A DNA stretch of 22,497 bases, from NCBI GenBank assembly GCA_003248805.1, contig QFQY01000070.1:1-22497 (forward strand), given 5' to 3'. Made by a program: the position numbers and the translations under genes. The notes beneath the pieces were generated by a model that had not been told where the DNA came from, searched no databases, and was given only the letters and a program-made list of their open reading frames with translations. Source of the stretch: Chelatococcus sp. GTDB taxonomy: Bacteria > Pseudomonadota > Alphaproteobacteria > Rhizobiales > Beijerinckiaceae. Of the stretch, positions 1-7,133 are shown piece by piece; within the stretch, counting starts at the first letter, position 1, and every line of letters starts with the position of its first letter.

Positions 1-903
1 TCGCAATCCGCCCCGTGCGCCGAGGGGAGATGGAATCATAAAATCAGCAAGCGCGGTAGGTTCTTGCGGGTGTCCAGCTCGTTAGGAGCTCGATCCGGAT
101 CGCTATTTCGTCAGACTGTTGGGGGGCACCTCAGAACCTATAGTCAAGCTGTCGGATTTCCGCGCGTGAATTTGCGGGAACTCAAAACTTCTTACGTTCG
201 CCGGCTGGTGCGAATCGGGCTCGACTATGAGGTCGTCCGGCGCCGTGCCAGGCTTTCGCAAATCGATCAGGTCGCCAGGTCGTTTAACCGGGATGTGAGG
301 GCGCAGGGCTGATCTGCAATTGGCAGGCGACGACACCCCAAGTCTAGCCTGCTTTTTTTGACCGTCTCAGACTCAACTAAAGGGGATCCGACTCCGATAG
401 AAGGGGTGACTCCAGAGCCCCCTGAGCGAAAGTGGGCATGATTCGCATAAGACATATTATGGAACTAAAATCGATTGCGCCGGTCTCGCAGCTCTCGCGA
501 GAATGGCGGCTGCCGGTCGGGTTCCCGCGATCGTCGCCGCCAGCGCGCCATGCCGCGCGGCTCGGACATGGCGCGATGCCGGTTTCGCTTCATCGCCCAA
601 CGCTCCCCGGCACGCGCCGCTTCGGCTTGTCGTCAGGCGACCGAACGGAAGCCGCTGCCTTGCGGTTGACGCTGACCGCATGAACGAGAGGCCTGACACC
701 AGCCTCAGCGGCACGCGACAGCGCGGTCCCGCGCAAGCTGTCGCGACCGCGCGCCTTCGCGCGGCGAAGCGAACCGCGAGATATAACCGGAACCTATAAT
801 ACAACTATCATTCGCGGTTGATTCCACTCCGGCGGGAGAAGATCGTCCGATTACGGCTCTGTCTTCGTTCACATCCGCAGCCGCATGCAACAGGGATATC
901 CAG
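1..903. other. Gene-poor left flank with lower GC in its first ~480 bp
   Basis: I find no convincing gene here. The short open frames (for example 64-312 on + and 103-336 on -) lack a good ribosome-binding site and a recognisable family. About the first 480 bp are less GC-rich than the rest of the window, which could mean transferred or decayed DNA. The stretch holds seven GANTC sites, starting at 33, 212, 370, 390, 408, 440 and 820; four of them lie within 75 bp. A perfect 7-bp hairpin with a 4-nt loop lies at 747-764, and a perfect -10 hexamer at 795-800. The last ~100 bp probably form the leader of the hydantoin operon. Confidence 0.6.
795..800 (+). promoter_or_regulatory. Candidate -10 element of the hydantoin operon promoter
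   Basis: A perfect TATAAT lies 103 bp upstream of the first structural gene of the hydantoin module. No recognisable -35 hexamer is present 16-18 bp upstream, where the sequence is GC-rich. A good -10 with a poor -35 fits an activator-dependent promoter, and a LysR-type regulator is encoded in the same operon. The TATA...TATA arms at 782-798 could be part of an operator, but that is weak. Assignment is by eye only. Confidence 0.35.
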
Positions 904-1830
904 ATGGCTGAGTTCATCGTCGGCGGCGCGCAGCTCGGAGCGATCCAGAAGGCGGAGGATCGCGCGAGCGTCGTGAAGCGCATGATCGCGCTGCTCGATG
1001 AAGCCGCCGCGCGCGGCGTGACGATGCTGGTCTATCCCGAGCTGGCGCTGACCACCTTCTTCCCGCGCTGGTATGCCGAGGACCGGGCCGAGTTCGACCA
1101 CTGGTTCGAGCGCGAGATGCCCAACGACGCGACGCGGCCGCTCTTCGAGCGCGCCGCGGCTCTCGGCGTCGCCATCACCTTCGGCTATGCCGAGCTCACG
1201 CCCGAGGGCGAGCACTACAACACCTCGATCCTGACCGACCGGACCGGCAGGATCGTCGGCAAGTACCGCAAGGTGCATCTGCCGGGCCATGCCGAATACG
1301 ATCCCACCCGCGCGCATCAGCATCTCGAGAAGCGCTATTTCCTGCCCGGCGATCTCGGCTTCAACGTCTGGCGCAACGAGGGCGTGGTGATGGGCATGGC
1401 GATCTGCAACGACCGCCGCTGGCCGGAGACCTATCGCTGCCTCGGCCTGCAGGGCGTCGAACTGGTGACGATCGGCTTCAACACCCCGTCCGTGAACGGC
1501 CACAAGAGCGGCGAGGACATGCCCAAGCGCCTGTTCCACCACGAATTGTCGGTGCAGGCCGGCGCCTATCAGAACTCGACCTATGTCGCGGCCATCGCCA
1601 AGGCCGGCAACGAGGACGGGCACCACCTCATGGGCGGCTCGATCATCGTCGATCCCGACGGCTTCGTGATCGCCCGCTCGCAGACCGAGGAGGACGAACT
1701 CATCACGGCGGAATGCGATTTCTCCCGTTGCGCCTTCGGCAAGACGACGATCTTCGATTTCGAGCGCCACCGGCGCACCGAGCATTATGGGCGCATCACC
1801 GGCCAGACCGGCGTCATCGTCGAAGTCTGA
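904..1830 (+). CDS. N-carbamoyl-D-amino-acid hydrolase-like carbon-nitrogen hydrolase
   Basis: This 308-aa nitrilase-superfamily amidase probably hydrolyses N-carbamoyl-D-amino acids to the free D-amino acid, CO2 and ammonia, the last step of hydantoin conversion in the cytoplasm. The catalytic triad is visible as Glu46 (PELALTTFFPRW), Lys123 (YRKVHLPGH) and Cys168 (AICNDRRWPE). His125 and His140 match conserved family histidines, and Arg171/Arg172 sit where the known D-carbamoylases contact the substrate carboxylate. HLEKRYFLPGDLGF and the C-terminal HRRTEHYG also match that family closely, and the known enzymes are about 304 aa. A purine-rich AGGGA lies 7 nt before the ATG. The next gene is a hydantoinase 26 bp downstream. 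The alternative, a beta-ureidopropionase, is less likely given the motif pattern. Family assignment is firm; D-specificity is inferred. Confidence 0.9.
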   Translation: MAEFIVGGAQLGAIQKAEDRASVVKRMIALLDEAAARGVTMLVYPELALTTFFPRWYAEDRAEFDHWFEREMPNDATRPLFERAAALGVAITFGYAELTPEGEHYNTSILTDRTGRIVGKYRKVHLPGHAEYDPTRAHQHLEKRYFLPGDLGFNVWRNEGVVMGMAICNDRRWPETYRCLGLQGVELVTIGFNTPSVNGHKSGEDMPKRLFHHELSVQAGAYQNSTYVAAIAKAGNEDGHHLMGGSIIVDPDGFVIARSQTEEDELITAECDFSRCAFGKTTIFDFERHRRTEHYGRITGQTGVIVEV

Positions 1831-1856
1831 GCCGCAGCGCGCCAGGAGAGCCACGC

Positions 1857-3326
1857 ATGTCCTCATCCCATTTCGACACCGTCATCCATGGCGGCACGGT
1901 CGTCACCGCCAACGACACGTTCGAGGCGGATATCGGCATCCGTGACGGGCGTATCGTCGCCGTCGCCGAAGAGATCGCGGGTGGCGCGCGGCGCATCGAC
2001 GCCGGCGGCCGGCTCGTCCTGCCGGGCGGCATCGAGGCGCATTGCCATATCGCGCAGGAGAGCTCGAGCGGCATCATGACCGCCGACGACTACTATACCG
2101 GCTCGGTCTCGGCCGCCTTCGGCGGCAATTCCTCGTTCATTCCGTTCGCCGCCCAGCATCGCGGCCAGTCGCTCGATACGGTGATCGCGACCTATGACGA
2201 ACGCGCCAGCGGCCACTCGGTCCTCGACTACTCCTACCACCTGATCGTCTCGGACCCCTCGCCCGCCGTCATCGAGGAGCAGCTCCCGCGTGCCTTCGCG
2301 CGGGGCCTCACCTCCTTCAAGGTCTTCATGACCTACGACCTGATGAACCTCGGCGACGGCGGCATGCTCGACGTGCTGACGGTCGCCAAGACCCACGGCG
2401 CGCTGACCATGGTGCACGCCGAGAACAACGACATGGTCAAGTGGATGAACCGCCGCCTCGCGGCCGCCGGCCTGACCGCGCCGAAATACCACGCGATCTC
2501 GCGGCCGGCGCTCGCCGAGGAAGAGGCGATCAATCGCGCGGTCAGCCTCGCCAAGCTGGTCGACGCGCCGCTCTTCGTCGTCCATGTCTCGACACCGGAG
2601 GGCGCCGAGATCATCCGGCGCGAGACGTCGAGGGGCGTGAAGCTCTTCGCCGAAACCTGCCCGCAATATCTCTCGCTGACGCGGGAGGACCTCGACCGGC
2701 CGGGAATGGAGGGCGCCAAGTTCATCTGCTCGCCACCGGTCCGCGACGCGCAGACCCAGGAGGCGCTGTGGCGCCACGTCATGGCCGGCACCTTCGCCTC
2801 GGTCTCGTCCGACCACGCGCCCTATCGCTTCGACGCCACGGGCAAGTTCGCGAACGGTGCCGAGCCCCCCTACCCCAAGATCGGCAACGGCATGCCCGGC
2901 ATCGCGATGCGGCTGCCCTGGCTGTTCTCTGAGGGCGTGCTCAAGGGACGAATCTCGCCGAGCCGCTTCGTGGCGCTGACCTCGACCAACGCGGCGCGGA
3001 TCTTCGGCATGACGAAGAAGGGTTCGATCGCACCGGGCTTCGACGCCGACATCGCGATCTGGGACCCGAACGAGACGCGCACCGTCACGCTCGCCGACCA
3101 GCACGACGCGATGGACTACACGCCCTTCGAGGGCATGGAGATCACCGGCTGGCCGCGCACGGTGCTGAACCGCGGGGAGATCGTCGTCGAGGAGCGCGAG
3201 CTCGTCGCCAGGCGCGGCCGTGGGCGCTTCGTGGCGCGCGAGCGCGTCGACCTGACGGGCATTCCGGGCTATCGCGCTCCCGAACTCGACCCTGCCCGCA
3301 ACTTCGGCGCGGAGATCGCCCCATGA
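1857..3326 (+). CDS. Hydantoinase / dihydropyrimidinase family cyclic amidohydrolase
   Basis: This 489-aa metal-dependent amidohydrolase probably opens the ring of 5-substituted hydantoins or dihydropyrimidines to give N-carbamoyl amino acids. The binuclear metal site is complete: His62 and His64 (motif HCH), Lys155 (TSFKVFMTY, the carboxylated lysine), His187 (VHAEN), His243 (VHVSTPEGA) and Asp319 (SSDHAPY). Tyr160 matches the family's conserved active-site tyrosine. I chose the ATG at 1857 because AGGAG lies 7-8 nt upstream and the N-terminal beta-strand begins there; the open frame reaches back to 1713, but that part overlaps the previous gene. The Cys between the two metal histidines differs from the common HTH/HVH form. 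Neighbouring carbamoylase and racemase genes favour hydantoinase over allantoinase or pyrimidine catabolism. The stop overlaps the next start by 4 bp. Confidence 0.92.
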   Translation: MSSSHFDTVIHGGTVVTANDTFEADIGIRDGRIVAVAEEIAGGARRIDAGGRLVLPGGIEAHCHIAQESSSGIMTADDYYTGSVSAAFGGNSSFIPFAAQHRGQSLDTVIATYDERASGHSVLDYSYHLIVSDPSPAVIEEQLPRAFARGLTSFKVFMTYDLMNLGDGGMLDVLTVAKTHGALTMVHAENNDMVKWMNRRLAAAGLTAPKYHAISRPALAEEEAINRAVSLAKLVDAPLFVVHVSTPEGAEIIRRETSRGVKLFAETCPQYLSLTREDLDRPGMEGAKFICSPPVRDAQTQEALWRHVMAGTFASVSSDHAPYRFDATGKFANGAEPPYPKIGNGMPGIAMRLPWLFSEGVLKGRISPSRFVALTSTNAARIFGMTKKGSIAPGFDADIAIWDPNETRTVTLADQHDAMDYTPFEGMEITGWPRTVLNRGEIVVEERELVARRGRGRFVARERVDLTGIPGYRAPELDPARNFGAEIAP

Positions 3327-3991
3327 CCTCGCCCGGCCCCATCCTCGTCATCAATCCCAACAGCGACGTCAGCGTCACGGAGGCGCTGTCGCGCGCCGTC
3401 GAGCCGTTCCGGTTCCCGGGCGGTCCCGTCATCGAGTGCCTGACCATCGCCGAGAGCCCCATCGGCATCATGACCCAGCGCGACGTCGAGGAAGCCGGCA
3501 TCCGCACGGCCGATCTCGTCGCCAGCCGGCCGGACGCCTCGGCCGTGGTCATCGCCTGCTATTCGCAGCCCGGCCTCGACCTGACGCGCTCGGAAGCGAA
3601 ATGCCCGGTCATCGGCATGCAGGATGCCGGCATCCTCACGGCCATGGCGCTGGCGGATCGCTTCGGCGTGATCGCCGTGGCGCAGGGCTCGATCCCGCGC
3701 CATCTGCGCCATATCACGCGCATGGCCGTGCTCGACAGGCTCGCCGGCGAGGTCGCGCCCGACAAGGTGCTGACGGTGGCGGAAAGCGGCGATCCGGCCA
3801 AGAGCTTCGAGCCCCTGAAAGCGGCCGGCGAGCGGCTCAAGGCGCTCGGCGCCGGGGCGATCATCCTCGGCTGCGCCGGCATGTCGCCGCAGCGGCGCAT
3901 CCTCGAGGAGGCGCTCGGCGTGCCGGTGATCGACGCCACGCAGGCGGCGGTGAGCCTCGCGCTCGGCCGCGTCCTCGGCGGACGCGCATGA
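3323..3991 (+). CDS. Hydantoin racemase (Asp/Glu racemase superfamily)
   Basis: This 222-aa protein belongs to the cofactor-independent Asp/Glu/hydantoin racemase superfamily. It would interconvert the enantiomers of 5-substituted hydantoins, so that a stereospecific hydantoinase can consume the whole racemate. The two catalytic cysteines expected for two-base racemisation are visible: Cys79 in ACYSQPGLD and Cys184 in LGCAGM. The N-terminal LVINPNSD is the typical first strand and loop of the family. The length fits the usual 220-250 aa. Its ATG overlaps the hydantoinase stop codon (ATGA), and its own stop overlaps the LysR start the same way, so translation is probably coupled through the operon. 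An arylmalonate decarboxylase is unlikely because both cysteines are present. Confident for family; context makes the substrate likely. Confidence 0.9.
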   Translation: MTSPGPILVINPNSDVSVTEALSRAVEPFRFPGGPVIECLTIAESPIGIMTQRDVEEAGIRTADLVASRPDASAVVIACYSQPGLDLTRSEAKCPVIGMQDAGILTAMALADRFGVIAVAQGSIPRHLRHITRMAVLDRLAGEVAPDKVLTVAESGDPAKSFEPLKAAGERLKALGAGAIILGCAGMSPQRRILEEALGVPVIDATQAAVSLALGRVLGGRA

Positions 3992-4905
3992 GGGAAGCCG
4001 ACGACCCGCACGTCTCGCTCTCGCTGCTCGAAATCTTCGGCGCGATGATGCGATGCGCGACGACGGTCGAAGCGGCGGAGCAGCTCGGCATTTCCCAGCC
4101 GGCCGTGTCGAACGGGCTGCGCCAGCTCGAGCGCGAGCTCGGCGTCACGCTGTTCGAGCGCGTCCACCGGCGCCTCGAGCCGACGGCCGAGGCGCTGTCG
4201 CTCTATGAGGAACTGCGCCCGATGTTCGGGGTGCTGCGCGGCTTCATGCTGCGAGCCCGCGACATTCGCCAGGGCAAGTTCGGCCGCATCCGGATCGTCG
4301 CGACGCCGCCGATCGGCCATACGCTGGCGCCGCGCGCGATGAAGGCGCTGGTGCAGGACCGGCCGGAGGTCTCGATCTCCTACGACGTGCGCAGGCTGGA
4401 AGACGTCTGCGCCGCGGTGAAGGAAGGCTCCGCCGATGTCGGCATCGCGCTCGCGCTCGATCACCATCTCGACCTCAACATCGAAATCCTGCACCGGACG
4501 CATATGGTCGCGCTGGTACCGGAGGATTCGCCTCTCGCGAGCCAGCCGGAGGTGACCGCGCACGACCTCGCCGGCGAACGTTTCGTCGGGCTCGAGGCCG
4601 CCTCGCGTCTCGGCCAGCTCGTCCGCACGGCCTTCGAGCGCGACCACGCGGCCTATGACCCGCGCGTGGAGGCGCGCTACTGCTCGACCGCCGCCGCGCT
4701 GGCGCAAGCGGGGCTGGGCATCGCCGTGGTGGACCCCTACACGGCCGAGCTCCATCGCGATTCCGGTCTCGTGCAGCGGCCCTTCAGCCCGCCTTGCGAG
4801 ATTTCGGCGGCGGTGATCCAACGCAAGGGCGTTCCGCGCACGCGACTCGTCCATAGTTTCGTCGAGGAGCTGCGACGCCAGTTCCGCTCGTCTCCCGTAG
4901 CCTGA
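3988..4905 (+). CDS. LysR-type transcriptional regulator of the hydantoin operon
   Basis: This 305-aa protein has the LysR layout: an N-terminal winged helix-turn-helix at about residues 11-70 (EAAEQLGISQPAVSNGLRQL, then LGVTLFERVHRRLEPT), a linker helix, and a two-lobe periplasmic-binding-like effector domain with GSADVGIAL and GLGIAVVDPY. It probably senses a hydantoin or a product and controls this operon. The ATG overlaps the racemase stop by 4 bp and lies on the same strand. This is unusual, since LysR genes are usually divergent from their targets; here the regulator would be made in proportion to the enzymes and could autoregulate. I start it at 3988; the open frame extends further upstream, but that part is out of phase with the real racemase gene. 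The effector is unknown. Confidence 0.9.
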   Translation: MREADDPHVSLSLLEIFGAMMRCATTVEAAEQLGISQPAVSNGLRQLERELGVTLFERVHRRLEPTAEALSLYEELRPMFGVLRGFMLRARDIRQGKFGRIRIVATPPIGHTLAPRAMKALVQDRPEVSISYDVRRLEDVCAAVKEGSADVGIALALDHHLDLNIEILHRTHMVALVPEDSPLASQPEVTAHDLAGERFVGLEAASRLGQLVRTAFERDHAAYDPRVEARYCSTAAALAQAGLGIAVVDPYTAELHRDSGLVQRPFSPPCEISAAVIQRKGVPRTRLVHSFVEELRRQFRSSPVA

Positions 4906-4986
4906 CGCGCAGAGCGCCAGCCGCAGTAAATCTCCCCCGCGCCGTCGTCCCGACGATGGCGGCAACAGATCGAAGGATTTCGCCCG

Positions 4987-5772
4987 ATGGATCTCGGACT
5001 TGCCAATCGCCGCGCTCTCGTGCTCGGGGCCAGTCGCGGCCTCGGCGCGGCGATCGCGGGCGCCCTCGCGCGCGAAGGCGCTTCGGTCATCGCCGCCGCG
5101 CGCTCGGTCGAGACGACCAAGGCCTGGATCGCGCAGCAGGATGCGGCGGTGGCGGCGCGGATCACTCCCCTCGCCTTCGACCTCGCGGACCGCGCATCCG
5201 TCGACGCCCTGGCCGAGACCGTGCTGGCGGAAGGCGGCGTCGACATCCTGGTCAACAACAGCGGCGGCCCGCCGGCTGGCCCGGTCAGCGGCTTCGCGCC
5301 GGAGATCTGGGCGACCCAGTTCCAGGCCATGGCGGCGCATCTCTTTCACCTGACCGCGCAGCTCCTGCCGCCGATGCGGGAGCGGAAGCACGGACGCGTG
5401 CTGACGATCGTCTCGTCCGGCGTCGATCAGCCCATTCCCAATCTCGGTCTCTCCAATGCGATCCGCGCTTCGGTGATCGGCTGGTCCAAGACGCTGGCGG
5501 GCGAGGAAGCGGCGAACGGCATCACCGTCAACACCGTGCTGCCGGGCAGGATTCACACAGACCGCGTCGACCAGCTCGACGATGTCGCCGCCTCGCGGCA
5601 GGGCAAGAGCCGCGACGAAGTCGCCGCGGCTTCGAAGGCGACGATCCCGATGGGGCGCTATGGACGGCCGGAGGAATTCGCCGCCGTCGTCGCGTTCCTC
5701 GCCAGCGCGCAGGCATCCTATGTCACCGGCGCGAAAATCAGGGTCGATGGCGGCTTGATACGATCCGTCTGA
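4987..5772 (+). CDS. SDR-family protein with a replaced catalytic Tyr/Lys pair
   Basis: This 261-aa Rossmann-fold protein is shaped like a classical short-chain dehydrogenase: GASRGLG (14-20) for the nucleotide, NNSGG (90-94), a serine at 143/144, LPGRIHTDR after the active site, and a C-terminal YVTGAKIRVDGG. The YxxxK motif that defines SDR catalysis is absent. The aligned segment is LSNAIR, putting Ser156 where Tyr belongs and Arg160 where Lys belongs. As I recall, a recognised 'BKR-like' SDR subgroup lacks the standard tetrad, so this is probably a natural variant rather than a mutation. Function is unknown: it could be an atypical reductase or a non-redox Rossmann enzyme. AAGGA lies 9 nt before the ATG. 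It follows the regulator by 81 bp on the same strand and is the last gene of the module. Confidence 0.85.
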   Translation: MDLGLANRRALVLGASRGLGAAIAGALAREGASVIAAARSVETTKAWIAQQDAAVAARITPLAFDLADRASVDALAETVLAEGGVDILVNNSGGPPAGPVSGFAPEIWATQFQAMAAHLFHLTAQLLPPMRERKHGRVLTIVSSGVDQPIPNLGLSNAIRASVIGWSKTLAGEEAANGITVNTVLPGRIHTDRVDQLDDVAASRQGKSRDEVAAASKATIPMGRYGRPEEFAAVVAFLASAQASYVTGAKIRVDGGLIRSV

Positions 5773-6167
5773 CGCGGAGGCGGGTCGATGCGTCGCTCGG
5801 TGCGAACACGGGCGATGCATCATTCTGTCTTTCAAGAAATCAATTGCCTAAATTTTCGACACATAAATACACGTTCACGATGAACGGATGAGCTTGCTCA
5901 AGTTGCTTTTCATGAATTCGAAGACTTATGCGGCTTGATTATACATCTATTATTATGGCGTCATTGACGACTTTCTAAGTACGCAGAGATGATGGCGTCA
6001 TGACAGCGGCGGCCAGACGAGCGAGGGGATCGACAGTATCTTGCTCCCCGGCAGGCCGCCGGACACCCGGACCGTCGCGCGAGGCGCGCCATCGCGTCGT
6101 CTCACCGCGACTGCGACCGCGCGGCAGGGCCATATCGGGGCGCAAGAGACAGCCGGAGGAGGCGACC
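5773..6167. other. Intergenic AT-richer control region between the two modules
   Basis: This 395 bp gap has no supported gene. Positions ~5815-6000 are clearly richer in A+T than the flanking genes, as expected for a regulated promoter. It holds two copies of ATGGCGTCAT (5955-5964 and 5992-6001) and two TGAC-type palindromes. Candidate promoter hexamers (TTGCTT at 5903 with TTATGC at 5926, 17 bp apart) are weak matches. The part from ~6002 to 6167 is GC-rich and would be an untranslated leader ending in a strong purine-rich ribosome-binding site. I see no rho-independent terminator after the SDR gene. Confidence 0.55.
5955..6004. promoter_or_regulatory. Candidate paired operator: two ATGGCGTCAT repeats with TGAC palindromes
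   Basis: The decamer ATGGCGTCAT occurs at 5955-5964 and again at 5992-6001, 37 bp apart. Each copy runs into a palindrome: CGTCA-T-TGACG at 5959-5969 and GTCATGAC at 5997-6004. TTGACG at 5964-5969 could also serve as a -35 hexamer. Two equal sites about 3.5 helical turns apart upstream of a catabolic operon suggest binding of a dimeric regulator. No regulator gene other than the LysR gene is present in the island, and the palindromes are not a clear LysR T-N11-A site, so the binding protein is unknown. Confidence 0.35.
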
Positions 6168-7133
6168 GTGCAGGTTCTGGTTCTCGGCGGGGCGGGCTTC
6201 GTCGGCCTCAACGTCGCCGACGCCTTTCATCGCCACGGTCACGCTGTGAGCGTCTTCGACCGTTCGGCTCCGCCCGCCGGCTTCCCGGTGCCGGTTCGCA
6301 GCGTGGTCGGGGACGTGCGCGACGCGGATGCGCTCCGTTCGATCCTGAGCGACGGTGTCGATGTCCTCGTCCTCGGCGCGGCGGTGACGGCCGGCACGGC
6401 CCGCGAAAGCCGCGACCCGGACACGATTCTCTCGGTCAACCTGTCGGCGCTGCCGCAGGTCCTGGCGCTGGCGCGGGAGTGCGGCGTGCGCCGGATCGTT
6501 AATCTCAGCTCGGCCGCCGTCTATGGCGCCTCGGCGTCCAGGGGCGAGCCGCTCGACGAGACCACTCCGGCCGAGCCCGAGAGCCTCTATGCGATCACCA
6601 AATTCGCCTCGGAACGTGTCGGTGCCCGGCTCGCCGCGTTGTGGGGGCTCGATTTCGTCAGCCTGCGGCTGAGCGCCGTGTTCGGTCCCTGGGAGCGCGA
6701 CACGGGTGTCCGCGACACGCTGAGCGCTCCGGCACAGATCATGAGCGCCCTGGCGGAGGGGCGGCCTGCCCTGCTCTCCCGTCCCGGCGAGCGCGACTGG
6801 ATCGACGCGCGCGATGTCGCGGATGCGGTTTGCGCCGTCGCGACGGCGTCGGAGCGAGGCACGAACTCAGTCTACAACGTCTCGACCGGCACGCGCTGGA
6901 GCGCGCTCGCCTTCGGGGGGGCGCTGGCGGGTTTCGCGCCCGGCTTCGTCTGCCGCCTCGTCGAGGCCGGCGAGGCGCCGACGATCGACCTTCACTCCGG
7001 CTTCGACCGCCCTGCCCTCACCACGGACAGGCTTCGTGCCGACTATGGCTGGACGGCGCGATTCGGCATGGCGGAGAGCGCCGCGGCGCTGTTCGATTGG
7101 CATTCCCGTCACGCGCAGGCAGGTCGGTCATGA
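6168..7133 (+). CDS. NAD-dependent epimerase/dehydratase (extended SDR)
   Basis: This 321-aa extended SDR has a GxxGxxG dinucleotide motif at residues 7-13 (GGAGFVG), an acidic strand end at Asp31 that favours NAD, and the catalytic Ser115 (NLSSAAVYG), Tyr141 and Lys145 (YAITK). SLRLSAVFGPWERD and the ERDWIDARDVADAV segment are typical of the UDP-glucose 4-epimerase/NAD-dehydratase family. The substrate could be a nucleotide sugar or a small hydroxy/keto compound; context favours small-molecule catabolism. I chose the GTG at 6168 because GGAGGAGG ends 5 nt upstream and the Rossmann fold begins there. The frame stays open to an ATG at 6000, but that would add a basic, low-complexity tail unlike the family. 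It opens the second module, and its stop overlaps the next start (ATGA). Confidence 0.85.
   Translation: MQVLVLGGAGFVGLNVADAFHRHGHAVSVFDRSAPPAGFPVPVRSVVGDVRDADALRSILSDGVDVLVLGAAVTAGTARESRDPDTILSVNLSALPQVLALARECGVRRIVNLSSAAVYGASASRGEPLDETTPAEPESLYAITKFASERVGARLAALWGLDFVSLRLSAVFGPWERDTGVRDTLSAPAQIMSALAEGRPALLSRPGERDWIDARDVADAVCAVATASERGTNSVYNVSTGTRWSALAFGGALAGFAPGFVCRLVEAGEAPTIDLHSGFDRPALTTDRLRADYGWTARFGMAESAAALFDWHSRHAQAGRS

Noticed and set aside
64..312. 82-codon + strand open frame in the left flank
   Set aside because: No ribosome-binding site, family or downstream partner. An overlapping - strand frame (103-336) is equally open and equally unsupported.
432..683. 83-codon + strand open frame starting at an AT-rich segment
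   Set aside because: Product has no recognisable domain, no clear ribosome-binding site, and overlaps open frames on both strands.
3559..5835. 758-codon - strand open frame opposite the racemase, LysR and SDR genes
   Set aside because: It is antisense to three genes with clear motifs. Its product is low-complexity and Arg-rich, so it is a GC-driven shadow.
6000..6167. 56-codon N-terminal extension of the epimerase gene
   Set aside because: The basic, repetitive leader is unlike the family, whereas GTG at 6168 has a strong GGAGGAGG just upstream and starts the Rossmann fold directly.
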